Positions 1 through 8,764 of a stretch of DNA of 64,000 bases are shown piece after piece. Positions within the stretch are counted from its first letter, which is position 1. Each line of letters opens with the position of its first letter. Origin of the DNA: an uncultured Roseicyclus sp. (lineage in GTDB: Bacteria > Pseudomonadota > Alphaproteobacteria > Rhodobacterales > Rhodobacteraceae); the NCBI GenBank assembly GCA_947491935.1, contig CANLLF010000001.1:62001-126000 (forward strand), in the 5' to 3' direction. The position numbers and the translations under genes were made by a program. The notes beneath the pieces were generated by a model. It was not told the DNA's origin, searched no databases, and saw nothing but the letters and a program-made list of their open reading frames with translations.

Positions 1-501
1 GGCCCCCATTCCCAGCTGGCGACGTACCACTTCATGTATCCGCAGAACTGGGAGGTGGGGTGCAAATCCTGTTCGTTCTGGGCCGACAATTTTGAGGGGC
101 TGGTGCCGCATCTTGCGGCCCGCGACACCGCCCTTGTCCTGACCTCCGCCGCGCCGTTCGCGCAGCTTTCGGCGTTTCAGGCGCGGATGGGATGGACAAC
201 CCCATGGTATTCGGAGGGTGATCTGAGCTTCGGGACGGATATGGGCGTGCGCTTCACCGAGGCCGAGCGCGAGAGCGGACGGCCGGTTTACAATTTCGGC
301 TCCTCGGGATTTCCCGTGGGTGAGGCACCGGGGCTCAGCGTCTTCGAGAAGGAGGGAGATCAGATCTATCTGACATATCAGACCTTTGCGCGCGGATTGG
401 AGATTTTTAACGCCGCCTATGGCCTGATGGATTTGTTGCCCAAAGGTCGGGACGAGAAGGGCCAGGGCATGGCGTGGCTGCGCCACCGCGACGCTTATTA
501 A
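1..501 (+). CDS. DUF899 family thioredoxin-like protein (5' end outside window)
   Basis: The reading frame is open from base 1 and ends at TAA 499-501, so the N-terminus is missing; 166 residues are visible. The fragment has the DUF899 pattern: a YHFM segment, then a CKSCSFW redox motif at fragment residues 21-27, a region on competing disulfide or thiol chemistry (HLAARDTALVLTS), and an RMGW segment. DUF899 proteins are predicted thioredoxin-fold dithiol oxidoreductases of unproven function. The stop codon overlaps that of the convergent molybdopterin-binding gene. The family call is firm; substrate and role are unknown. Confidence 0.8.
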   Translation, partial: GPHSQLATYHFMYPQNWEVGCKSCSFWADNFEGLVPHLAARDTALVLTSAAPFAQLSAFQARMGWTTPWYSEGDLSFGTDMGVRFTEAERESGRPVYNFGSSGFPVGEAPGLSVFEKEGDQIYLTYQTFARGLEIFNAAYGLMDLLPKGRDEKGQGMAWLRHRDAY

Positions 502-1514
502 CCAGACTTGTCCCTGGGTTGTGGGCGGGAGGGGATTTCCTTCAGCAATCCGCCCACACCCATCCCGGGAATGTCGATCTCCTCGGGCGGGATGCCGCAG
601 ATTACCCGCTCCATCACCCAATCCGCCCCGTTCAGCGCCGGAGAGCGGGCGCAACCTGGCAAACCGATCACCGGTTTGCCCCCCAATCGGCCGACAAACA
701 GAAGGTTCCCGGGATCGACGGGCATCCCGTAATGCAACAGCGTGCCGCCCGCCCCGCGCAGGGCGGCGGGGGCGACATCGGCGCGATCCGAGGTCGCCGA
801 TCCGGTCAGGATCATCAGCAATTCGCCCGGCGCGTCCGACAGGGCGCGCGCAACGGCCACCTCCGCATGGTCCACGACGACGCGGTCGGACAATTGTGCG
901 CCGAAATGGCCAATGCGCCCGGCGATCGACCGCCGCCCCTTGTCCGATGGCATCGCCGTGCCGATGCGCGTTTCGATCAAGCTGGCTGACGCCAGATTGG
1001 CCGCCCGCAGATGCATCGCCCCCTCCGCCGCTGCGCAGGCCTGCGCGATCAACGCCTGCGGGACGGCATATGGAATGATCTTGATCGTCGCCGCCAGCCC
1101 GCCCGGCCCAAGCGTGTGCCAGGGTCTGACGGTGGCGATGGTGATGCCCGGATCGATCCGGTTGACGGTATCAATCGCCTGGGCGTCCAGGTCAACGATA
1201 CCGGCATGGGCGGCCCGCAGGTTCACCCGCCCCGTGGCCGCAGCACCGGCCTCCAACCCGCTGCGCCCCCGGATCAATGCCTGGGCCAGCCTTATGGCGG
1301 CCTCATCCTCGTGAACATCATCTTGGTCGAGACGGGCCACCACGATCTCCGTCAGGCCGTATTCGGCCAGGTCGGCAAGGTGCTGCGCCGCCAAGACGGT
1401 CCCCTTCGGGATCTTGTAGGTGAGGGACGCATGGTTGGCCGGGTCTGACGCAATCTGGGAATGAGCAAGAATCGCCCCTTCGGCCTCCGCCACCGGGATC
1501 GGGCCAAATTTCAT
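498..1514 (-). CDS. Molybdopterin-binding (MoCF/MoeA-like) protein
   Basis: A 338-residue protein starting MKFGPIPVAEAEGAILAHS, the typical start of alphaproteobacterial molybdopterin-binding proteins that work with XdhC-type factors. The central part (about 170-300) holds the MoCF-like fold, with a LTGSATSDRADVAP segment and GGKPVIGLPGCARSP. In many relatives this half is fused to a MobA-like nucleotidyltransferase in a protein of about 530 residues; here the second half is absent. Its ATG overlaps the TGA of the XdhC gene by 4 bases (ATGA), so the two are translationally coupled. A role in molybdenum cofactor loading or modification is inferred. Confidence 0.78.
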   Translation of the reverse strand: MKFGPIPVAEAEGAILAHSQIASDPANHASLTYKIPKGTVLAAQHLADLAEYGLTEIVVARLDQDDVHEDEAAIRLAQALIRGRSGLEAGAAATGRVNLRAAHAGIVDLDAQAIDTVNRIDPGITIATVRPWHTLGPGGLAATIKIIPYAVPQALIAQACAAAEGAMHLRAANLASASLIETRIGTAMPSDKGRRSIAGRIGHFGAQLSDRVVVDHAEVAVARALSDAPGELLMILTGSATSDRADVAPAALRGAGGTLLHYGMPVDPGNLLFVGRLGGKPVIGLPGCARSPALNGADWVMERVICGIPPEEIDIPGMGVGGLLKEIPSRPQPRDKSG

Positions 1515-2473
1515 GCCTGCCGCAACCGTTGCGTGATCTGCGCCATTATCGACACCGCGATCTCGCCCGGCCCCCGCGCCCCGATATCAAGACCCACCGG
1601 GGCATGGATGCGGGCGATTTCGGCCTCCGAAAATCCAGCTTCGGCCAGCCGGTCCAGCCTTTTGGCGTGGGTTCGTTTGGAGCCGAGACACCCGAGGTAA
1701 AAGATGTCAGACCGCACCGCCTTGAAAATCGCAGGATCGTCCAGCTTCGGATCATGCGTTAACGTCACCACGCAAGTTCTTGCATCCAAACCCAATTCAT
1801 CCAGCGCCGCGTCGGGCCAATCCTCCACGATCCGCTCACCGGGAAACCGGGCCTCGGCTCCGAATGCGGGCCGTGGGTCCACCAGAACCGGATCGTATCC
1901 GGCCAGCCGCGCCATCGGCAAAAGCGCCTGCGCGATATGGACGGCACCCACCACGATCATCCGCAGGGGCGGGTTGTGGATGTGCACAAACACCTCCCCC
2001 TCCATCCCCGATTTGTCGGCCCGGAAGCGCTCGCCATATTCGCCGGGGCGCGACAGGATCCGCGCGCCGGTCTCGATATTCATGCAATAGGCCACGGCCT
2101 CTCGCCCGGCCCGTGCGGCTACCAGTTCCGCCAGCAATGCCTCGCCCATCGCGGCGACCGGCTCCACCCAGACCTTGATGCGCCCGCCACAAGCCAGGCC
2201 AACCGCGAAGGCCTCGTCATCCGACACACCGAATTCCAGCATCTTGCCGCCTGTCCCGCCGACCATGTCCATCGCCTCGACAACAACGGCGCCCTCCACA
2301 CAGCCGCCGGAGACGGAGCCTTCCATTTCGCCATCGCCCGAGACGACCAGTTGCGCGCCAACCGCCCGTGGCGCGGAGCCCCAGGTTTCCACCACGGTCG
2401 CCAGAACGGCGCCCTTTCCGGCGCGATGCCAGTCCAGCGCCCGTTCAGCCATGTTTTCCAGATCATCCGCCAT
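1511..2473 (-). CDS. XdhC/CoxI family molybdenum-enzyme maturation protein
   Basis: A 320-residue protein with an N-terminal XdhC/CoxI domain (about residues 15-85: LATVVETWGSAPRAVGAQL, then GSVSGGCVEG) and a C-terminal Rossmann-like domain (about 170-310: VVGAVHIAQALLPMARLAGY, GCLGSKRTHAKRL, PVGLDIGARGPGEIA). Proteins of this family bind molybdenum cofactor and deliver the sulfurated form to xanthine dehydrogenase or CO dehydrogenase type enzymes. A strong GGAGGAG ribosome site precedes ATG 2473. It is coupled to the downstream molybdopterin-binding gene. The enzyme it serves is not in the window. Confidence 0.88.
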   Translation of the reverse strand: MADDLENMAERALDWHRAGKGAVLATVVETWGSAPRAVGAQLVVSGDGEMEGSVSGGCVEGAVVVEAMDMVGGTGGKMLEFGVSDDEAFAVGLACGGRIKVWVEPVAAMGEALLAELVAARAGREAVAYCMNIETGARILSRPGEYGERFRADKSGMEGEVFVHIHNPPLRMIVVGAVHIAQALLPMARLAGYDPVLVDPRPAFGAEARFPGERIVEDWPDAALDELGLDARTCVVTLTHDPKLDDPAIFKAVRSDIFYLGCLGSKRTHAKRLDRLAEAGFSEAEIARIHAPVGLDIGARGPGEIAVSIMAQITQRLRQA

Positions 2474-2535
2474 GACGAAGCTCCTCCACCGACAACGATG
2501 GAGGAGCCCTTGAGCCTTGTCAAAGCGCCTGCGCG

Positions 2536-4614
2536 TCAGTTGGCGGCGACTTGAAGCAGGTCGGTAATCCGACGCACGGCGACACGACGGTTCTGCCGTT
2601 CATCCTCAAGCGTGGGGATGCGCAGATATTCCTCACCATAGCCCTGGATCACGAGGTTCTGCGGGGCGACGCCGAAATACTCGCTCAGCGCCAGCGCCAC
2701 GGATTCCGCTCGCCTGTCGGACAGGGCGAGGTTGAAGGCGGCACTGCCCACGGCATCGGTATGGCCCTCCACCAGGAAAATCTCCCTCGGGTTCCGCTCG
2801 ATGGCCTCGGACATGTAGGTGCCAAGCGCCAGAAGCGCGCGGGCCTGATCCGGCCCGATGGAGGCCGAGCCGCTGGCGAAGGTCACGTTCTCCAGATCGA
2901 TGGCCGGTGCCAGGTCCCGCACCGCACGGATCGAGCGGATCTGCGCCAGCGAGAAGCTGCGATCATAGCCCTGCTGCGCCTCCAACGCCTGGCGCAGGGC
3001 GTCGGCATCGGCGGTTTCGGTCAGCGGCACGAATTGAGCGGGCCGCGTTTGCGGCAATTGCGACACGATCACGGGCTGTACAGGGGCCGTATCATCGATC
3101 AGCAACGTGGCCTGCCCATCCGGTGCGATATAGGTCCGGCGCAGGATGCGCAGATCCCGGTCACGGATCGTGACCACCTGCGCGCCGTCGGGCTGCGTGA
3201 CGATGGTGCGTGACGAGCCATCGGAGAAGTTCTCGGTCGTCACGCCATTGCCCGGACGGCGCAGCAGCACGTCATCATCGCGGATCACTTGAAAATCACC
3301 CTGCGGCCGCAGGACCACAACCCGGTCATCGGCGCGGTTCACCACTTGCCGGTTGCCCGACAGGATCGAGCCCACAACAAGGCCCGCAGCCCCGGCCAGC
3401 AGCGCGGTTTCCAGATTGCTGAGCCCGCCATTGCCCGACGGCTCGGCGGCCGCGGGTGCGGCGGCTGCCGCCGGTTCGCTCGTCACGATGGGTTCGAATT
3501 CCTCTTCGGCGGAGCGAGCGACTTCTTCGGTGATGGTTTCCTCGACAACCTCACCCACCGGCTCCGCATCATCCGCCAGCGCCATGGATTGAAGCTGCTC
3601 CTCGGCTTCGACGGCCTGCGCTTCGGCCTCGGTTTCCGCTTCGACGACGGGGTCGACTTCGGCCTGCTCTTCGGCCTGCTCGGCCAGTTCAGCGGCGGCT
3701 TCCAACTCGGCGGCCTGCTCCGGCGTCTGCGCGTCTTCGCTGATCACTTCACCCTCGACCGCAGCCTCACCGGTGGCTTCACCTTCGGCAGCGCTTTCTA
3801 GAGCCTCGGCCAGCGCCTCTTCATCGGTGGCAGGTGCGGTGGTGTCCGCCTCGGTCTCGGCAGCACTCTCCTCGGCTGCAGGGTCCTCGGCGGGCGTCTC
3901 TTCCACCACGTCCTCAGCGGCGGGCTGCACCTCCTCTTCGACCACCTCCACCTCTTCGGTAGCGGCCTCTTCAGCCTCCGCGGCCGCCGCTTCGGCTTCG
4001 GCAGCACTTTCTTCCTCTAGCCGCGCGGCTTCGGCGGCCTGTGCTTCCGCTTCCGCGGCGGCGGCTTCTTCAGCGGCCTGCACTTCGACTTCAGCCTGTG
4101 CTGCGGCATCGGCCTCAGCTTGCGCAGCCGCCTCGGCGTCCGCCTGGGCAGCGGCCTCTGCTTCGGCCTGGGCGGCGGCTTCGGCGACGGCGGCCTCTTC
4201 GGCGGCACGCGCAGCCTCTTCCTCTGCGGCGGCAGCTTCCGCTTCAGCTTGAGCAGCGGCCTCTGCGGCCTCCGCCTCGGCCTGGGCCGCAGCTTCCGCA
4301 GCAGCAGCTTCCTCAGCGGCGCGGGCAGCTTCGGCATCGGCTTCGGCCTGTGCTGCCGCTTCTGCCTCAGCCTGGGCAGCCGCTTCCGCTTCGGCCTGTG
4401 CGGCAGCATCTGCCTCAGCCTGCGCCGCAGCGGCGGCAGCCTCGGCTTCGGCGGCTGCAGCCTCCTCCAGATTGCGCGCCAGGCAGTCCTCTGCACTTTC
4501 ACCTTCAAGGCAGGTCTCGCCATCACTTTGGGCCAGGGCTGCAATCGGCATATGGGTCATGGCCAGCGACAGACTGGTCACAAGGGCGGTGCTCAAACGG
4601 AAAGAAGAGGTCAT
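2536..4614 (-). CDS. OmpA-family protein with a long Ala/Glu helical region
   Basis: From ATG 4614 the product has 692 residues. It opens with a signal peptide (MTSSFRLSTALVTSLSLAM, cleavage near AALAQS). Residues of about 46-340 are almost only Ala, Glu and Gln, in imperfect repeats such as AEAEAAAQAEAEAAAQ, predicting a long helix or coiled coil like TolA domain II. A hydrophobic glycine-rich stretch (LAGAAGLVVGSIL) follows near residue 410. The C-terminal 115 residues are an OmpA peptidoglycan-binding domain (EGHTDAVGSAAFN, LSDRRAESVA, NRRVAVRRI). It probably links outer membrane to cell wall. In-frame ATGs at 4638 and a codon at 4701 are alternative starts; 4614 fits the signal peptide best. 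Confidence 0.82.
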   Translation of the reverse strand: MTSSFRLSTALVTSLSLAMTHMPIAALAQSDGETCLEGESAEDCLARNLEEAAAAEAEAAAAAAQAEADAAAQAEAEAAAQAEAEAAAQAEADAEAARAAEEAAAAEAAAQAEAEAAEAAAQAEAEAAAAEEEAARAAEEAAVAEAAAQAEAEAAAQADAEAAAQAEADAAAQAEVEVQAAEEAAAAEAEAQAAEAARLEEESAAEAEAAAAEAEEAATEEVEVVEEEVQPAAEDVVEETPAEDPAAEESAAETEADTTAPATDEEALAEALESAAEGEATGEAAVEGEVISEDAQTPEQAAELEAAAELAEQAEEQAEVDPVVEAETEAEAQAVEAEEQLQSMALADDAEPVGEVVEETITEEVARSAEEEFEPIVTSEPAAAAAPAAAEPSGNGGLSNLETALLAGAAGLVVGSILSGNRQVVNRADDRVVVLRPQGDFQVIRDDDVLLRRPGNGVTTENFSDGSSRTIVTQPDGAQVVTIRDRDLRILRRTYIAPDGQATLLIDDTAPVQPVIVSQLPQTRPAQFVPLTETADADALRQALEAQQGYDRSFSLAQIRSIRAVRDLAPAIDLENVTFASGSASIGPDQARALLALGTYMSEAIERNPREIFLVEGHTDAVGSAAFNLALSDRRAESVALALSEYFGVAPQNLVIQGYGEEYLRIPTLEDERQNRRVAVRRITDLLQVAAN

Positions 4615-4715
4615 GGTAATCACGTCTCGCTTTGTCATCAGGCAGAGAGGTCTGCCGGGTTGAAACGCATTAGAGGCGTGGGGGGTTCCACCGCAATTCA
4701 CATTCGCGCGCTTGC

Positions 4716-5975
4716 TCAGGCTTCGGCGATCATCCGCAGAAGGCGCGCTTTTTCGCCGACGTCATCCGGGCGGGAAACCGCCTCCGCCAACCCCGCAAGG
4801 GCCGCGATGTTGTGCCCGGCACGAAACGACGACACGTGCGGCAGCATCGCGCGGATACCTGCGGCTTTGGGCGCAAAGCCGTCCCAGCGCAGGAGCGGAT
4901 TGACCCAGATGACCCGCCGGGACGACAGCGCCAGACGCTCCATCGCGGCCTCCAGACGCTTGGGCTCATCCCGGTCGAGCCCGTCGGTGATCAGCAAAAC
5001 CACCGCCCCCCGGCCGAGAACCCGCCGCGACCAGTCGCGGTTGAAGGTTTCCAGACAGGCCCCGATCCGCGTGCCGCCCTCCCAATCCTGCGCCTCCGCC
5101 CCCGCCGCGGCGAGGGCCGCATCCACATCCCGCCCGCCCATATGGCGGGTGATGTTCGTCAGCCGCGTGCCGAAGGTGAAAGCATGGACCTCAGCCCATC
5201 CCGCACCCTTCTGGTTCGTGACCGCGTGTAGAAAATGCAAGACCGCCCGCGAATAGCTGCTCATGGAGCCGGAAATGTCGCAGATCGCCACCAGTGACGG
5301 CCAGCGTTCGCGCCGATCCTTGCGGGCGAACTCCACCACATCGCCGCCGCGCGCCATCGCGCCGCGCATCGTGCGCCGCCAATCGGGCCGGGCGCCGTGA
5401 GCGGCAGCCGTTGTCCGGCGCGATACCAGCGGCGGCACCGCCAGGGTCATCTGCGCGATCAGGCGCTTGGCCTCCGCCATCTCGGCCACGGACATCTGCT
5501 CGAAATCGAGCGTCTTAAGCTTCTCTTCGCGCGACATCGTGAGGGTCGCGTCAACCTCGATCTCGGTCTCCTCGCCCTGATCCTCGGGCAGGTCGGGCAC
5601 GTCGCGCGCCACACCGTGCAGCAATGCCTCCGCCGCCCGCTTCTCGCCGGCCTTGGTCTGCCGCTCTTCCGCCACGCCCCGGACCGCGGGCGTCAGCATC
5701 GACATCATGTGCTCGAGGTATCGCGGATCGCGCCAGTAGAGCCGAAACACCTGATCGAAAATCGCCCGATGCTCGGGTCGCGCGGTGAAACAGGCCCGCA
5801 ACGTGTAGTAGAACTCCGCCCGCTCGCTGAACCCCACCGCCGCCACGGCTCGCACCGCATCGGCCACCCGCCCCGGCCCCGCAGGCAGGCCCGCCACGCG
5901 GAGCGCGCGCGCGAAATGGGTCATGTTCCGGGTGAGTTGAGGATCGTCGGGCAACTCAAGTGGGGCGTATTCCAT
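4716..5975 (-). CDS. VWA domain-containing CoxE-like protein
   Basis: The 419-residue product has the CoxE architecture: an N-terminal helical region (FARALRVAGLPAGPGRVADAV), a charged middle, and a C-terminal von Willebrand factor A domain with an intact MIDAS site (DISGSMSSYSR) and ITDGLDRDEPKRLE. CoxE-like proteins pair with MoxR/CoxD ATPases in metal insertion into CO dehydrogenase-like enzymes; a MoxR gene lies upstream at 7633-8535. I chose ATG 5975 because the possible upstream starts (TTG 6011, ATG 6005) fall inside a perfect terminator hairpin and would use rare AGG codons. Function in this strain is inferred. Confidence 0.83.
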   Translation of the reverse strand: MEYAPLELPDDPQLTRNMTHFARALRVAGLPAGPGRVADAVRAVAAVGFSERAEFYYTLRACFTARPEHRAIFDQVFRLYWRDPRYLEHMMSMLTPAVRGVAEERQTKAGEKRAAEALLHGVARDVPDLPEDQGEETEIEVDATLTMSREEKLKTLDFEQMSVAEMAEAKRLIAQMTLAVPPLVSRRTTAAAHGARPDWRRTMRGAMARGGDVVEFARKDRRERWPSLVAICDISGSMSSYSRAVLHFLHAVTNQKGAGWAEVHAFTFGTRLTNITRHMGGRDVDAALAAAGAEAQDWEGGTRIGACLETFNRDWSRRVLGRGAVVLLITDGLDRDEPKRLEAAMERLALSSRRVIWVNPLLRWDGFAPKAAGIRAMLPHVSSFRAGHNIAALAGLAEAVSRPDDVGEKARLLRMIAEA

Positions 5976-5990
5976 GGGCCTGAACAGAAA

Positions 5991-6022
5991 CGCCCCCGGC
6001 CTCATCGTCAAGGCCGGGGGCG
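5991..6022 (-). terminator. Rho-independent terminator between the secreted-protein gene and the CoxE-like gene
   Basis: A perfect 12-bp inverted repeat (CGCCCCCGGCCT at 5991-6002 against AGGCCGGGGGCG at 6011-6022) with an 8-base loop. Read on the minus strand it is followed by TTTCTGTTC. It lies 22 bases past the stop of the cysteine-repeat secreted protein and ends only 15 bases before the ATG of the CoxE-like gene. Confidence 0.8.
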
Positions 6023-6044
6023 CGAAGCGATCAGGACGCCTGGC

Positions 6045-6977
6045 CTATTCGTAAACCCACAGATCCGCCGGATTGTTGGAGGAATTGTTATACGCCCCCG
6101 CCCAGATGTCGTACTGGCCCTGAAGCACCGGTGAGAACGTCAGCGTGGAGTTGAACGTGCCGTTGGAATCGTCGTTGAAGAACCACTGGCCATCGGGCGT
6201 GTTGATCAACAGGACCGTATCCACCGCGTTCGATGTCAACTGGAACGTCAGCCGTCCGGTGGAGGAGACACCTTGGTAAAAGAATCGGAAGTCCGGCCGC
6301 GTGATCGTGAAGCCGCGCCAGCCGGTGCCCGGGAAGCAGTTGGTCAGCGGAAAGCGCCCGCCCGCCGTGATGCGCGGCACGCGGTAACTGCCCTGCCCCG
6401 CAAACATTGTATGCTGCCCGAACGCGGTGTTGGCGATGGCGTAGTTCGGGCAGCCCGAATACCCGCCGCCTCCGCCATGGACGAACGCGCCCTGGCTGAT
6501 CGCCGTCATCGTTCCACCGCCCGGTTGCGGTGCCGGTGTGGGGGCAGGTGCAGGCGCCGGTGTTCCGTTGGCGTAGATCCCCGCGAAAAAGCCCGCCCCG
6601 CCACCGTAATTCGAGTTGGGGTTGGAGCAATCGTTGGCGTCCGACCCCCAGGGGCAGAGGTTCAGGCCATTGGGCTCGTCGCAATCCCCGTCATTGGTGT
6701 AGGGGCACGACACGGGAGCCGGAGCGGGCGCAGGCTGCTGGTTCGCATAGATACCTGCCGCAAAACCCGCCCCACCCGCGTAGTTCGAGTTGGGGTTGGA
6801 GCAATCGTTCGCATCCGTCCCCCAGGCACACAGGTTCAGGCCGTTGGGCTCATCACAATCGCCGTCGTTGGCATAGGGGCACGGGCTGTAAAGCTGCGCC
6901 TGTGCCGAAGAGCCTGCGACAGCTCCCACTGAGAATATGGATGCAAAAATCGCTATACTTGCCAAACCTATGCGCAT
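6045..6977 (-). CDS. Secreted protein with two cysteine-rich DGDCDEPNG modules and a PPC-like C-terminus
   Basis: From ATG 6977, preceded by an AAGGGGA ribosome site, the product has 310 residues. A signal peptide (MRIGLASIAIFASIFSVGAV, cleavage after AQA) leads to two nearly identical modules (residues about 33-75 and 87-130), each with NDGDCDEPNGLNLC, a DANDCSNPNSNY segment and a FxAGIYAN tail, separated by Pro-Ala linkers. The spacing resembles calcium-binding Notch/LNR-like repeats. The last 100 residues (FRFFYQGVSSTGRLTFQL to DIWAGAYNN) look like a pre-peptidase C-terminal or similar beta-sandwich domain. An extracellular or periplasmic binding role is inferred; no enzyme motif is visible. 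Confidence 0.72.
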   Translation of the reverse strand: MRIGLASIAIFASIFSVGAVAGSSAQAQLYSPCPYANDGDCDEPNGLNLCAWGTDANDCSNPNSNYAGGAGFAAGIYANQQPAPAPAPVSCPYTNDGDCDEPNGLNLCPWGSDANDCSNPNSNYGGGAGFFAGIYANGTPAPAPAPTPAPQPGGGTMTAISQGAFVHGGGGGYSGCPNYAIANTAFGQHTMFAGQGSYRVPRITAGGRFPLTNCFPGTGWRGFTITRPDFRFFYQGVSSTGRLTFQLTSNAVDTVLLINTPDGQWFFNDDSNGTFNSTLTFSPVLQGQYDIWAGAYNNSSNNPADLWVYE

Positions 6978-7102
6978 GGACTTGTCCCCTTTTCTTGATT
7001 GAGAGTACTTAACGGCGCAGCTGCGCTGGCTGTCAAAGAAAACCTCTGCCCGCGCGCGGGGGAAATCCGGGGCGAACGCGCGAGCGCGTCTGAAAGGCGG
7101 GG

Positions 7103-7636
7103 TCAAAGCCCCACATGGTCGGCGATCCGAGCCGCAGCCTCGGACGCTTCAAGGTGCGTGACGTCCAGATCCCAGACCCCCGGCAGGCGCAGCAAGCTGT
7201 GGGTCTGGCGCAGATCGTCCAAAATGGCGGGATCGACCAGTTTGCCGGTCCCGTCCCGCGCGGGATCGCAGAGCCTGCGGCGGTTTTCCTCATTCGAGAT
7301 CCCAAGGATCACGGGCCAAAGCGGTGCGCCCCTGGCGGCGGCCAACGCCTTGGTGGGTTCAATCAGGTTGGTTCCCGCATCCGAACTGGCCAGCGCATCG
7401 GTCAGGATAAGGGGCGTGTCAGCCGGCAAAGATTCCGCCGCGCGGTACGTCACGGCCCGCAACTCCTCCCGCAGGCGGGACCGTTCGACGGTGCCGCGAT
7501 CAAACAGCGCGCTGGCCGGGTTCAGGATCAGGTGATTGTCGATCAGCCGCGCCCCGATCCGGTCGCGCAGATGCAGCGCGATGGTCCGCTTGCCGCTGCC
7601 CGGCCATCCACAAATATGGATGACCGGCGCGCTCAT
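7103..7636 (-). CDS. P-loop kinase-like NTPase
   Basis: A 177-residue soluble protein with a Walker A motif near the start (GWPGSGKRTIA, residues 10-20) and the compact fold of small-molecule kinases such as AAA_33/zeta-toxin-like or shikimate-kinase-like proteins. A DNHLILNP segment and an aspartate in ILTDALASSD may form part of the active site. Its ATG overlaps the stop of the upstream MoxR gene by 4 bases, so it is translated with it. The substrate cannot be told from sequence. Confidence 0.65.
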   Translation of the reverse strand: MSAPVIHICGWPGSGKRTIALHLRDRIGARLIDNHLILNPASALFDRGTVERSRLREELRAVTYRAAESLPADTPLILTDALASSDAGTNLIEPTKALAAARGAPLWPVILGISNEENRRRLCDPARDGTGKLVDPAILDDLRQTHSLLRLPGVWDLDVTHLEASEAAARIADHVGL

Positions 7637-8535
7637 GCCAGCGCGTCAGATCGCAGATCATCCAGAATGCGCTTCGCCTCGGATCCCTGCAGTTTCTGGA
7701 TGTCGTCCTGGTATTTCAGGATCGCCCCCAGCGTATCGGCGATCACATCGGGGCTGAGCTCGATCACATCGAGCGCGAGTAGGCACTTGGCCCAATCCAA
7801 CGTCTCCGCCACACCGGGGCGCTTGAACAGATCCTCGGTGCGCAGGCGTTGGACGAAGGCCACCACCTCGCGGCTCAGGGTCTCGGCGGCCTCTGGCACG
7901 CGGGCGGCGAGGATGGCCATCTCTCGCTCCAAATCCGGATAATCGACCCAATGATAGAGGCACCTGCGCTTCAGCGCGTCATGCACCTCGCGGGTGCGGT
8001 TGGACGTAAGGATCACGATGGGCGGCGCAGGGGCAGCGATGGTGCCAAGCTCGGGGATTGTCACCTGAAAATCGCTGAGCGCTTCCAGCAAGAACGCCTC
8101 GAACGGCTCATCGGTGCGGTCGATCTCATCGATCAGCAAGACCGGTGGGCCCGCGGGATCGGGGCGCATCGCATCCAGAAGCGGGCGTTCGATCAGGTAT
8201 TCGTCGCTGAACAGCTCCGCTTTCAGCGCCGCGCGCTCCGTGGTGCCCGCTGCTTCCGCGGTGCGGATCGCCACCATCTGCGCGGCGAAGTTCCATTCAT
8301 AGACGGCACTTGCGGCGTCGAGGCCCTCGTAGCACTGCAACCGGATCAGACGCCGCCCGAGGCTGGCGGCGATCGCCTTGGCAATCTCGGTCTTGCCGGT
8401 GCCCGCCTCGCCCTCCAGAAACAGCGGACGGCCCAGGCTCAGCGACAGAAAGACAACAGTCGCCAGCGCCCGGCCACAGACATATCCCTGCGCGTCCAGC
8501 CCGGCCTGCACCTCTTCGATTGTCTCAAACGCCAT
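7633..8535 (-). CDS. MoxR-family AAA+ ATPase (CoxD-like)
   Basis: A 300-residue AAA+ ATPase of the MoxR class. Visible parts are Walker A (GEAGTGKTEIAKA, about residues 38-50), Walker B (VLLIDEIDR), a sensor region (VILTSNRTREVHDALKRRC) and the C-terminal helical lid. MoxR ATPases act as chaperones with VWA partners; CoxD and CoxE are the pair that matures the Mo-Cu CO dehydrogenase. The CoxE-like partner is at 4716-5975. I use ATG 8535, which has GGAG 8 bases upstream; ATG 8568, with GAAGGGG close by, is a possible longer start (311 residues). Confidence 0.83.
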   Translation of the reverse strand: MAFETIEEVQAGLDAQGYVCGRALATVVFLSLSLGRPLFLEGEAGTGKTEIAKAIAASLGRRLIRLQCYEGLDAASAVYEWNFAAQMVAIRTAEAAGTTERAALKAELFSDEYLIERPLLDAMRPDPAGPPVLLIDEIDRTDEPFEAFLLEALSDFQVTIPELGTIAAPAPPIVILTSNRTREVHDALKRRCLYHWVDYPDLEREMAILAARVPEAAETLSREVVAFVQRLRTEDLFKRPGVAETLDWAKCLLALDVIELSPDVIADTLGAILKYQDDIQKLQGSEAKRILDDLRSDALA

Positions 8536-8764
8536 TATCCGTGCTCCGCCCAAAGTCGTGTTCGCCATCAGCCCCTTCCGCGCCCGTGGGGTCAAGTCGC
8601 ATACAATGGCTCGGTTCCCAAAACACTGTTAACCAATGCTTTACCAACGCCCTCCAAATTGACCGGTATCGTTCCCATCTCCGCCATACTCTTCCCTGAA
8701 ACCGGCACCCATGGCAGAAGATGCCATGCGTAACCCGTAATCGTATTTGAGCTCTCGTCGCCCC

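Noticed and set aside
3960-4470. Regular short repeats that could be a CRISPR or tandem-repeat array
   Set aside because: They are codon-level repeats of Ala, Glu and Gln in the OmpA gene, with no uniform spacer or repeat unit.
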